A stretch of DNA of 64,000 nt from Hymenobacter sp. HSC-4F20. Its GTDB lineage: Bacteria > Bacteroidota > Bacteroidia > Cytophagales > Hymenobacteraceae. The position numbers and the translations under genes were made by a program. Positions 15,936 to 24,168 of this stretch are shown here, piece after piece; position 1 is the first letter of the stretch, and the number at the start of each line of letters is the position of its first letter. Location of the stretch: positions 1,240,001 through 1,304,000 of the forward strand of contig NZ_JAHZTD010000001.1 in the NCBI RefSeq assembly GCF_019599275.1, read 5' to 3'. A model generated the notes under the pieces. That model saw only the letters and a program-made list of their open reading frames with translations. It searched no databases and had not been told where the DNA came from.

Positions 15936-16011
15936 TATAGTATCCGAGCATGTCTGCTGTAGGTAAGAGCGGCCGCCTGGGTCAGGCTACCGTGCGGGTG
16001 ATGCGAGTAGC

Positions 16012-16569
16012 TTATTTCGTTTGCTCCATCTGCTCCTGCTTCTTCTCAATGGTTTCCAGAACGTGCTCGGGCTGCACGTCCTTTGCCAACTCAGGTATTT
16101 CAGGGTCATTAGCGGCCTCAATGTTCATCTTGCGGGCCATTTCGGTTACCAGAATCACTAGCCGCGTGATTTCGTGCTCCCCCAGCAGGCTTACCTGCAG
16201 GTTCAGCTCCGCCCGCTTTTCGGCCAGCGCTGCCGTGCGGTTTTGACTGATCAGCACGAAAGTGGACAGGAAAATGGCCTCTACCGATGCGAACATAGCC
16301 AGCACCACAAATGAGGGGTCGAAGGGTTTGAGGCCCAGCCAGCCCAGGTTCCAAAAGATCCAGAGGCCGAACAATACCAGGTGAATAAAAACGAAGGTAA
16401 TGCTGCCCGTAAAGGCCGTAACGGCATCGGCCAGGCGGTCTTGCCAGCATTTCTGCTGGTCCTCTTCCTGCTGCCGTTTTAGCAGCGCCTCAATATTGCG
16501 CTCCACCACCCGCGCCATACTAGGCTTACCGGCCGGAGGTGCAGCTGCTTGTGCATTTTCTGATTTCAT
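16012..16569 (-). CDS. DUF1003 family membrane protein
   Basis: A 185-residue protein with two membrane helices (about residues 54-75 and 88-108). The DUF1003 core reads FVFIHLVLFGLWIFWN, then PFDPSFVVLAMFASVEAIFL and STFVLISQNRTAALAEKRAEL. A charged Glu/Gln-rich C-terminal helix ends in EKKQEQMEQTK. The biochemical role of this family is not established; I can only place it in the cytoplasmic membrane. Monocistronic. Confidence 0.85.
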   Translation of the reverse strand: MKSENAQAAAPPAGKPSMARVVERNIEALLKRQQEEDQQKCWQDRLADAVTAFTGSITFVFIHLVLFGLWIFWNLGWLGLKPFDPSFVVLAMFASVEAIFLSTFVLISQNRTAALAEKRAELNLQVSLLGEHEITRLVILVTEMARKMNIEAANDPEIPELAKDVQPEHVLETIEKKQEQMEQTK

Positions 16570-16736
16570 ACTGCAGTACTACTAGGTAACTCTGCATACG
16601 GAAGCAGCTTGCAAAAAATCTCAACTATAAAATATAAGTCATTATCTATCAGCTCATTTAATTTCAAATTCACTCTTTTTTTCCGCTCGAACAAACAGCT
16701 CCTTTTAGCGAGAAGGCAGAGCGTTACAATGCGAAA

Positions 16737-16758
16737 CGCCGGCCTGTACAGGCCGGCG
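16737..16758 (-). terminator. Palindromic terminator of acs
   Basis: A perfect 22-bp palindrome, CGCCGGCCTG/TA/CAGGCCGGCG, 23 bp beyond the acs stop. There is little T-tract, but position and symmetry fit termination of the carboxylate gene cluster. Confidence 0.6.
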
Positions 16759-16781
16759 CTGTAAGCAAAGAGAAGAGAAGT

Positions 16782-18695
16782 CTACTTCCGGCCGCTGATT
16801 ATTTCGTCCACTACCAGGGGGTCGAGCAAGGTAGTGGTGTCGCCGAGGTTGGTGGTGTCACCCTCGGCTACTTTGCGCAGGATGCGGCGCATGATTTTGC
16901 CGGAGCGGGTTTTCGGCAGGCCCGAGACAATCTGAATCTTGTCGGGCTTGGCGATTTTGCCGATTTCCGCCACAATGGTTTCTATAATGCTGGCCTCAAT
17001 GCGCTGGCGCTCCACCTCGGCCTCGGGCACGCCCTCGGGGCAGATAACGTAGGCGTAGATGCCCTGTCCCTTCACGTCGTGGGGGTAGCCTACTACCGCC
17101 GACTCCACCACGTGGGAGTTCTGGTTGATGGCGTTTTCAATTTCGGCGGTGCCGAAGCGGTGGCCCGATACGTTAATCACGTCATCCACGCGGCCGATGA
17201 TGCGGTAGAGGCCGTTTTCGTCGCGGCGGGCACCGTCGCCGGTGAAGTAGTAGCCGGGGTACGGGGCAAAGTAGGTTTGTTGGGCCCGCTCATGGTCGCC
17301 GTAGGTAGTGCGGATAATGCCGGGCCAGGCCTGCTTAATGGCGAGGTAGCCTTCCTGGTCGTTGCCTTCAATTTCGGAGCCATCCTGGTTGAGCAGCACG
17401 GGCAGCACACCGGGTAGGGGTAGGCCGGCGCGGGCTGGCACCGAGGGCGTAATGCCGGCCAGGGCCGAAATCATGATGCCGCCGGTTTCGGTTTGCCACC
17501 AGGTATCCACCACCGGGCAGCGCTCCTTGCCTACGTGGGTGTGGTACCAGTGCCAGGCTTCCTCGTTAATCGGCTCCCCTACCGAGCCCAGCACCCGCAA
17601 CGAATCCAGCGAGTAGCTCAGGACGTGGTCGAGCGGAGCTGCCATCAGGCTCCGGATGGCGGTGGGCGCGGTGTAGAAAATAGTAACCGAGTGCTTGTCG
17701 ATTACCTCCCAGAAGCGACCGGGGCTGGGGTAGGTCGGCACGCCCTCGAACATGAGGGAGGTGCTACCAGCCAGTAGCGGCCCGTAGAGCAGGTAGGTAT
17801 GGCCGGTCACCCAGCCAATATCGGCGGTGCACCAGTACACGTCGTTTTCCTCAATCTGAAACACGTTGCGGAAAGTGTAATCGGCCCACACCATGTAGCC
17901 GGCCGTGGTGTGCACTACCCCCTTGGGCTTACCCGTACTGCCCGAGGTGTAGAGGATGAACAGCGGATCTTCGGCGTCCATTTCCTCGGCGGGGCAGGTT
18001 TTGGCTACCCCCTCGGCTTCCTCGTGGTACCATACGTCGCGGCCTTCTTGCATGTGCACGGGCCAGCCCAGGTGCTCCGTTACAATCACGCGGCGCACCG
18101 AGGGGCAGCTATCCAGGGCCTCGTCCACCACGCGCTTCACCGGAATTTGCTTGGCACCGCGGTTTAGGCCATCCGAAGTCAGCACCACGCTGGCCTGGGC
18201 GTCGTTCACGCGGTCGGCAATGGCTGTGGCCGAGAAGCCGGCAAAGATGACCGAGTGCACCGCCCCGATACGGGCGCAGGCCAGCACGGCAATGGCCAGC
18301 TGCGGAATCATGGGCATGTAGATGCACACCCGGTCGCCTTTCTCTACCCCGTTGTTGTGCAGTACATTGGCAAATTTGCAGACCTCTTGGTGCAACTCGC
18401 GGTAGGTCAGGCGCAGGTGGCGGGTGTGCGGGTCGTTGGGCTCGAAGATGATGGCCAGCTTGTTGCCGCGGGTAGCTAGGTGCCGGTCGAGGCAGTTTTC
18501 CGTGATGTTGAGGCGGGCGCCCTGAAACCACTCGTTGCGGCCGGCGGCCATGTCGGAGCTGAGCACCTTGTCCCACTTGCGGCGCCAGGTGAACGGCTCG
18601 GCCACTGAGGCCCAGAACTCTTCGGGGTGATAGATACTCAGGTGGTAGGCTTCGTGGTATTCTTCCAGGGAGCGGATGCGGGCATGTTCTGGCAT
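16782..18695 (-). CDS. acs: Acetyl-CoA synthetase (AMP-forming)
   Basis: It activates acetate: acetate + ATP + CoA to acetyl-CoA + AMP + PPi. A 637-residue ANL-superfamily enzyme with GARLNITENCLDRH, the P-loop YTSGSTGKPKGVVHT, the Acs signature DIGWVTGHTYLLYGPL, WWQTETGG, and YFTGDGARRDENGLY hinge region. The C-terminal KTRSGKIMRRILRK holds the catalytic lysine that is acetylated for control in other bacteria. The start is the ATG at 18695. It is the last gene of a co-oriented series behind a receiver protein and an SSS-type sensor kinase, an arrangement like the CrbS/CrbR control of acs in gammaproteobacteria. Confidence 0.97.
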   Translation of the reverse strand: MPEHARIRSLEEYHEAYHLSIYHPEEFWASVAEPFTWRRKWDKVLSSDMAAGRNEWFQGARLNITENCLDRHLATRGNKLAIIFEPNDPHTRHLRLTYRELHQEVCKFANVLHNNGVEKGDRVCIYMPMIPQLAIAVLACARIGAVHSVIFAGFSATAIADRVNDAQASVVLTSDGLNRGAKQIPVKRVVDEALDSCPSVRRVIVTEHLGWPVHMQEGRDVWYHEEAEGVAKTCPAEEMDAEDPLFILYTSGSTGKPKGVVHTTAGYMVWADYTFRNVFQIEENDVYWCTADIGWVTGHTYLLYGPLLAGSTSLMFEGVPTYPSPGRFWEVIDKHSVTIFYTAPTAIRSLMAAPLDHVLSYSLDSLRVLGSVGEPINEEAWHWYHTHVGKERCPVVDTWWQTETGGIMISALAGITPSVPARAGLPLPGVLPVLLNQDGSEIEGNDQEGYLAIKQAWPGIIRTTYGDHERAQQTYFAPYPGYYFTGDGARRDENGLYRIIGRVDDVINVSGHRFGTAEIENAINQNSHVVESAVVGYPHDVKGQGIYAYVICPEGVPEAEVERQRIEASIIETIVAEIGKIAKPDKIQIVSGLPKTRSGKIMRRILRKVAEGDTTNLGDTTTLLDPLVVDEIISGRK

Positions 18696-18763
18696 GGGTG
18701 GAGAGACAGTTAGAGTTGATGAAATTGCGGTTGAGAAGGCAACAAGTCCCGGCGGTTCAGGGC

Positions 18764-19141
18764 TTAGGCGGGGGTAGCTAACAGTTCTTTTACTTTATCC
18801 ATGAGCTGGCGGGTGCTGAAGGGCTTCGGAATGTACATATCAGCCCCCACTTCGTAACCCTTCTGGATGTCGGCCTCCTTGCTTTTGGCCGACAGAAAAA
18901 TGACGCGGGTGCCGCCCCGATCGGGCCGCTGGCGCAGGTGGCGGCACACCTGGTAGCCGTCCACGTCGGGCATCATCACGTCGAGCAGCACCACGTCGAA
19001 AGCGGTGCGGTCCACGGCATCCAGAGCTTCAGTGCCGTTGCGGGCAATGCTGACCTGATAGCCGCTTTTGCGCATCAGAAATTCGAGCGACATAACAATG
19101 TTGGGCTCGTCATCGACCAGGAGAATATGAGGAGGGGTCAT
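18764..19141 (-). CDS. Stand-alone response-regulator receiver
   Basis: A single receiver domain of 125 residues: acidic pocket VDDEP at 10-13, phospho-acceptor Asp54 in VVLLDVMMPDVDG, the Ser/Thr switch region VIFLSAKSKE and the conserved Lys in IPKPFSTRQL. No output domain is present, so it must act on another protein or pass phosphate on. It lies between the SSS-type kinase (its likely phosphodonor) and acs. An AT-rich inverted-repeat element fills the 99-bp gap to the kinase. Confidence 0.92.
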   Translation of the reverse strand: MTPPHILLVDDEPNIVMSLEFLMRKSGYQVSIARNGTEALDAVDRTAFDVVLLDVMMPDVDGYQVCRHLRQRPDRGGTRVIFLSAKSKEADIQKGYEVGADMYIPKPFSTRQLMDKVKELLATPA

Positions 19142-19142
19142 G

Positions 19143-19254
19143 TTAATTAGTAATTAAGAATTAGCAGTGTATAATTGTGATTACCAGTTGTTAATCATGC
19201 AAAATGACGGTTATTAGGCATAACTACTCATTACTAATTTTTAATTATTAAGTG
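19143..19254. repeat. AT-type quasi-palindromic intergenic element, copy 1
   Basis: The left arm holds AATTAGTAATTAAGAATTA and the right arm, read as its complement, AATAATTAAAAATTAGTAAT, around a core of about 65 bp. The right arm overlaps the end of the sensor-kinase gene and supplies its final LNN codons and TAA. The same arm motif recurs at 31308-31425 and 52424-52525 with unrelated cores. Confidence 0.7.
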
Positions 19255-21991
19255 AAGAAACAGGTAGCTCAAACGAAAAGCGGGCACCTTGCTCGGGCGC
19301 ACTCTCAACCCAGATGCGGCCGGCGTGCAGCTCCACGATTTTCTTGGTAATGGCCAGGCCGAGGCCGGAGCCCTCGGGCTTGCGCATGGTTTGGTTGCGG
19401 GCCTGAAAAAACTTGTCGAAAATGAGCTGGTGAAACTCCGGGTCGATGCCCTTGCCGTTGTCCTGCACCGTGATGCGCAGTACGTTGGCCGCAGCTTCCA
19501 CCAGTACCGCAATGCGGCCGGAGCCATCGGGACGGCACGATTTCACGGCGTTGGAGAGCAGGTTCACCAGCACTTGCATCAGCCGGTCCCGGTCGCCGGC
19601 CAGGGGTAGCAAACCGGGCGGCACGGCCAGGTCGAGGTGAATCTGCTTGTCGCGCAGGAGCTGGCCCACGGCGTCGAGGGCGTCGGTGATGACGTCGGCC
19701 ACGTCCACGGGCTCCTTATCAAGGGTTGCCTTGCCCGATTCGTACTTTTCCAGGTCCAGCACCAGCGTAATCAGGCGGCTTAGCCGTTCGGATTCCTTGG
19801 TGATGGTAAGCAGAAAGCGGTGGCGCTCCTCTTCCTCCAGATCGGGGTTATCGGAGAGGATTTCGGAAAGGGCGCGGATGCTGGTCAGGGGCGTGCGCAG
19901 CTCGTGCGTGACGGTGTAGAGGAACTCGTCCTTGTGCTGGTCAAGCTCCTGGAGCTGGTTGTAGGCGGCCTGCAACTGGTGGGTGAGGCGCTGCAGCTGG
20001 CGCTGCTGCTTCTGGAGCTGGCGGTTGGCTTCCAGCAACTGCTGGCTTTCCTTGAGAATGCCTACCACGTTATCAAAGCTGATGTCCTCTACCCCTACCG
20101 AGGAGCGCAACAGTAACCGGGCCGAGGCCGGACCGATGGAGCCCGCCAGCAGCTTTTCGGCGTAGGCCAGCAGGCGCGGATCGGCCTGGGGCGGAACCAC
20201 TTCGTCCGTGACGTGGGCATCGGGGAAACGCTCGTGGAAGGCGTGCAGGGCCTGGGTGGCACGCTTCCGGCCCAGAAAGCCAGTCAGCAGGGCCCGCACG
20301 TCGGGCAGGGGCGCGCCGCCCTGCCAGCCGGCTGGCCCTTCGAAGCCCGTGCCGTGGCGAAACACATCCACAAACACATAAGCCTGGTGCTGCTCCAGGG
20401 CCGAGGGTGCCCGCAGCAACGACACGCCCACGTAAAGGCCCACGTTGAAAAACCAGCTCCAGAACAGCCCGTGCGAGAGGTAATCGAGGCCTTCCAGCCC
20501 AAACAGCGCAAACGGCCGCAAGCCCGGTAGCCCAAACAAGCCCTCCGTCAGGACGGAACTGGGCAGCAACTCGGGCCCTACCATAGTAGGAAGCACCAAG
20601 GTAAAAAACCACACGACGAAGCCCGCCAGCATGCCCGCCGTGGCCCCGCGCCGGGTGCCGCCCTTCCAGTAGAGGCCGCCCAGCACCACCGGCACAAACT
20701 GCGCTACCGCCGCAAACGACACCAGCCCAATATTAACCAGCGGCAGCAGGTGGCCTACCTCGGCGTAGTAACCATAGGCCAGCAGCAGCACCAGCACCAC
20801 GGCCAGGCGGCGGCTGTGCAGGGCTACCTGCCCCAGGTAAGCAAACCAGTTGGGACCCTCGCCCCGGGCGGCTGGCACCCGCACCAGCAAGGGCATGAGC
20901 AGGTGGTTGCTCATCATCACGCTCAGGGCTATGGTTTCCACGATAATCATGGAGGAGGCCGCCGAAAGCCCACCCAGATAAATGAGTAGAGCCAACCAGG
21001 GCCGACCGGCTTGCAAAGGCAGGGCCAGCACAAACGTATCGGCGTCGAAACGGCCGTCGCCATCCAGGAGCCTTCCGCCGAAAGCCAGGGGTAGCACGAA
21101 CAGGTTGATGATGATAAGATAGAGCGGGAACAGCCACATGGCTTTGCGCAGGTGGTCCTCGTTTACGTTCTCAACCACCGCCACCTGAAACTGGCGGGGC
21201 AAGAGCAGAATGGCAGCCATACTCAGCAGCAGCAGCGTTAGCCACTCGCCCGGGGCCGTACCTGCCCCCTGCAGGGTAAACAGGCGGCTCAGGTCCGGCA
21301 CCCGGGCGGCGCGCTCAAACACGTCGGCAAAGCCATTGAACAGGCCATAGGTTACGAACAGACCGGCCGCCAGAAACGCCACCAGCTTCACCAAGCTTTC
21401 CAGGGCCACGGCTAGCACCATGCCCTCGTGCCGCTCGGTGGCTTCAATGGAGCGCACCCCGAAAATAATGGTAAAGAAGGCCAGCGCCACGGTCGTCACG
21501 AAAGCCGACGACACGGCTACCCCGCCGTGGGCCAGCAAGGTTTCCCCGCCCCCGGTCAGAATGTCGAAGGAGGCGGCAATGGCTTTGATTTGCAGTGAAA
21601 TGTAGGGCACTACCCCCAGCACGCACACCACCGTTACCAGGGCACCAAGCCAGGCGCTTTTCCCGTAGCGAGCCGATATAAAATCGGCAATAGAAGTGAG
21701 GCGCTGCAGCCGGCAGATGCGAATGATTTTGCGCAGCACCAGCCAGGCGGCCGGGGCCATCAGCGTGGGGCCCAGGTAAATCCCTACGAATTCCAACCCA
21801 AAGTGCGCGGCCCGCCCCACCGAGCCGTAGTACGTCCAGGCGGTGCAGTACACGGCCATGCTCAGGGCGTACACGTAGGGGTTGCTCACCAGGCTTCGCC
21901 GCGCCGCCGAGCGGCGCTCTGCCGCGTAGGCCACGGCGAACAGCAACGCGAGGTAGCCGAAGGAGAAGCCAATGACGAGCAGGGTGTTCAA
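19241..21991 (-). CDS. Sodium:solute-symporter-type sensor histidine kinase (SSS-STAC-HisKA-HATPase)
   Basis: A 916-residue fusion. Residues 1 to about 520 form an SLC5/SSS transporter-like membrane part with about 13 helices (e.g. YCTAWTYYGSVGRAAHFGLEF and ISLQIKAIAASFDILTGG). A STAC-like linker follows around 600-632 (YAEKLLAGSIGPASARLLL), then a coiled coil (650-690), HisKA with His696 in VTHELRTPLTSI, and HATPase with NLLSNAVKS, DNGKGI and GSGLGLAITKKIVELH. CbrA/CrbS proteins have this layout; CrbS governs acs. It likely senses an external carboxylate or its uptake. The start codon is TTG at 21991; no nearer ATG exists. Confidence 0.92.
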   Translation of the reverse strand: MNTLLVIGFSFGYLALLFAVAYAAERRSAARRSLVSNPYVYALSMAVYCTAWTYYGSVGRAAHFGLEFVGIYLGPTLMAPAAWLVLRKIIRICRLQRLTSIADFISARYGKSAWLGALVTVVCVLGVVPYISLQIKAIAASFDILTGGGETLLAHGGVAVSSAFVTTVALAFFTIIFGVRSIEATERHEGMVLAVALESLVKLVAFLAAGLFVTYGLFNGFADVFERAARVPDLSRLFTLQGAGTAPGEWLTLLLLSMAAILLLPRQFQVAVVENVNEDHLRKAMWLFPLYLIIINLFVLPLAFGGRLLDGDGRFDADTFVLALPLQAGRPWLALLIYLGGLSAASSMIIVETIALSVMMSNHLLMPLLVRVPAARGEGPNWFAYLGQVALHSRRLAVVLVLLLAYGYYAEVGHLLPLVNIGLVSFAAVAQFVPVVLGGLYWKGGTRRGATAGMLAGFVVWFFTLVLPTMVGPELLPSSVLTEGLFGLPGLRPFALFGLEGLDYLSHGLFWSWFFNVGLYVGVSLLRAPSALEQHQAYVFVDVFRHGTGFEGPAGWQGGAPLPDVRALLTGFLGRKRATQALHAFHERFPDAHVTDEVVPPQADPRLLAYAEKLLAGSIGPASARLLLRSSVGVEDISFDNVVGILKESQQLLEANRQLQKQQRQLQRLTHQLQAAYNQLQELDQHKDEFLYTVTHELRTPLTSIRALSEILSDNPDLEEEERHRFLLTITKESERLSRLITLVLDLEKYESGKATLDKEPVDVADVITDALDAVGQLLRDKQIHLDLAVPPGLLPLAGDRDRLMQVLVNLLSNAVKSCRPDGSGRIAVLVEAAANVLRITVQDNGKGIDPEFHQLIFDKFFQARNQTMRKPEGSGLGLAITKKIVELHAGRIWVESAPEQGARFSFELPVSSLNN

Positions 21992-22167
21992 GGGGTGAGG
22001 CGGTAAGGTGGTGAGAGGGTGAGTTTCCTGCTTTACGGGTGCGAGTGGGTAGCGAGGCCCTGGCTAACAACCAGGTAAGGTCGGGTGAGCAGCGGGAGGG
22101 GGTGTTCAGATACAGAGTAGCGTGAACAGCGTATTCCGCGCCTTAAACTGACCTTTTTACTACCTCT

Positions 22168-22374
22168 CTATTTCACCTTCACCAGCCAACCAGTGAGCAG
22201 CACCAGCAGCCCCCAGGCAAGCAGCACATAGAGGTAGAGCACCGGAATGCCCCCTACCCTTCCATCATGGTCGAAGACGGCCAGGAAGGGAAAGTTGAGC
22301 AGCACGGCAAAAAGCACGGCCACGAATAATAGCCGCTGTTCGGGGCGCTGCTCCGGGCGTTCTTGTGACGGCAT
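22168..22374 (-). CDS. Small two-TM membrane protein upstream of the SSS-type kinase
   Basis: A 68-residue protein with two membrane helices (about residues 15-33 and 44-63): FVAVLFAVLLNFPFLAVFD, then GGIPVLYLYVLLAWGLLVLL. It resembles the short subunit-like proteins (DUF3311/DUF4212 style) often encoded beside SSS transporters; the exact family is uncertain. I used the ATG at 22374, with a GTG two codons upstream as alternative. Its place before the SSS-type kinase suggests it forms part of the sensor complex. Confidence 0.65.
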   Translation of the reverse strand: MPSQERPEQRPEQRLLFVAVLFAVLLNFPFLAVFDHDGRVGGIPVLYLYVLLAWGLLVLLTGWLVKVK

Positions 22375-22520
22375 GGGCACGGGAATTTGGGTAGCCTAAA
22401 CTGATTCTCTATGTTTCAACGACTTAGAAAAACAAACGAAGTCGAGGTCGTTTTTCGCACGAAATCCGCCGAACCAACGGCCCGACGGATTCACGTAGTC
22501 ATTCACGCACGCAGCCGCTG

Positions 22521-24023
22521 CTAGTCCATGATGCGCACGTTGCGCACGTCGCGCATGTAGGCAATACCGATAAAGAAGCAGATGAGGGCCACAATGGTAG
22601 GATAGGCCAGACCGATAAGGCTGCTGTGCTCTTTGGCAAAGGTGCCCTCGGGTTGCGTGGCAGCCCACACCCCAATCCAGGTAGCCACCAGCGGCACGAA
22701 GCCGCCGAACACGCCATTGCCAATGTGGTAAGGTACCGACAGCGAGGTGTAGCGCACTTTGGTAGGGAACATCTCCACGAGGTAGGCCGCAATCGGGCCG
22801 TACACCATCGTCACGAACAGCACCAGAATAAAGGTGAGGGCAATCATGGCCGGAATGTTGGGCGTAAGCGCCTTCATCACGGCGGGCACGGCCTTACCAG
22901 CAGCATCCACGGTAGCCGGCGTTATTTCGGTTAGCGGACCGGCAAAGGCTTTCAAGCCGTAGAACAGCGGGATGGTGAACAGGGCTCCGCAGATCATACC
23001 CGTCATGATGATGCGCTTGCGGCCGATGCGGTCAGAGAGGGAGCCGAAATACACGAACAGCGGCGTCGCCAGCAGCATGGCAACCACCAAAATGGTGCTG
23101 GAATCCACGAGGTCCATTTTCAGGGTGTTGTTCATGAAGGAATACGCCTGAAACTGGCTGGTATAGAAGATAACGCCTTGGCCCATGGTAGCGCCAAACA
23201 GGGCAATCATCACCAACCGACGGTTCACGGGGTTCATGAACGAGTCGCGCAGGGGGTTGGTGCTGGTGGTGCCACTCGCCTTGGCCTTGGCAAACAAGGG
23301 CGATTCGTGCAGCTTGCGGCGGATGTAGTAAGAAGCAATAACCAGCAGGCCCGAGAGCAGAAACGGAATGCGCCAGCCCCAGTCCTTGAAGGCTTCCTCG
23401 CCCATAATCTTGCGCGTAAGCACAATCACCGAAATGCTCAGAATCAGGCCACCGGTGGCCGTAATCTGGATGTAGCTGGTAAAGTAGCCCCGCTTGCTGT
23501 CCGGGGCGTGCTCGGCCACGTAGGTAGCGGCCCCACCATACTCCCCGCCCAGGGCCAGGCCTTGTAGCAGGCGCAGCACCACCACAATCAGCGGGGCGGC
23601 AATGCCGATGCTGTCGTAGCCCGGAATCAGGCCCGTGACGAAGGTAGCACCCCCCATAATCAGCAGCGTAACCAGGAAGGTGTACTTGCGGCCAATCATG
23701 TCGCCGAGACGGCCGAAGAACAAGGCCCCGAACGGCCGCACCACGAACCCGGCCCCAAACACGGCCAGTGCGCCCAGCAACGAATCTTCCAGCTTGCCCT
23801 GGTGTCCGAACAGCACCGGCCCAATAATGGTAGCCAGCGAGCCGAAGATGTAGAAGTCGTACCACTCAATGACGGTACCAACCGACGAAGCGGTAATTAC
23901 CTGCCAGATTTTGCTGGCCGATACGGTGTTGTTGTCGTGAGTCAGCGCATCATCCGTTGACGGTGCGCCACCCATGGGCGCGGCACCAGCATAGGCGTCG
24001 CGCTGCGGCAGGTTCTGGGACAT
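22521..24023 (-). CDS. MFS transporter, metabolite:H+ symporter (MHS) type
   Basis: A 500-residue inner-membrane carrier with 12 predicted helices and a soluble N-terminal stretch of about 35 residues. The MHS hallmark is VGTVIEWYDFYIFGSLA in helix 1, then VRPFGALFFGRLGDMIGRKY between helices 2 and 3, RLLQGLALGGEYGGAATYVAEH in helix 4 and GSLSDRIGRKR in the second half. MHS carriers import organic acids, betaines or shikimate with protons. Substrate is inferred only from context (acs, sensor kinase): a mono- or dicarboxylate. The start is the ATG at 24023. Confidence 0.88.
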   Translation of the reverse strand: MSQNLPQRDAYAGAAPMGGAPSTDDALTHDNNTVSASKIWQVITASSVGTVIEWYDFYIFGSLATIIGPVLFGHQGKLEDSLLGALAVFGAGFVVRPFGALFFGRLGDMIGRKYTFLVTLLIMGGATFVTGLIPGYDSIGIAAPLIVVVLRLLQGLALGGEYGGAATYVAEHAPDSKRGYFTSYIQITATGGLILSISVIVLTRKIMGEEAFKDWGWRIPFLLSGLLVIASYYIRRKLHESPLFAKAKASGTTSTNPLRDSFMNPVNRRLVMIALFGATMGQGVIFYTSQFQAYSFMNNTLKMDLVDSSTILVVAMLLATPLFVYFGSLSDRIGRKRIIMTGMICGALFTIPLFYGLKAFAGPLTEITPATVDAAGKAVPAVMKALTPNIPAMIALTFILVLFVTMVYGPIAAYLVEMFPTKVRYTSLSVPYHIGNGVFGGFVPLVATWIGVWAATQPEGTFAKEHSSLIGLAYPTIVALICFFIGIAYMRDVRNVRIMD

Positions 24024-24038
24024 GATTGGTGGGAGTTG

Positions 24039-24162
24039 TGGTGGTGAGATGGTAAACTGATGAGATAGTGAGATGGGGAACTGGTGCATTTGACGTTCGG
24101 CGGGCGCGCCCTTGTGCCGGCACACCATCACACGCACTACCCCTACCAGCTCACCACCTCAC
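24039..24162. repeat. GTGAG-type quasi-palindromic intergenic element
   Basis: The left arm (24039-24087) is a run of GTGAGATGG-like units, e.g. GTGGTGAGATGGTAAACTG. The right arm (24145-24162) reads CCAGCTCACCACCTCAC, the same units inverted. It fills the gap between the porin and MFS genes. A similar element is at 57907-58048, and single-arm versions occur near 686-715 and 21990-22022. Confidence 0.55.
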
Positions 24163-24168
24163 GCTGTC

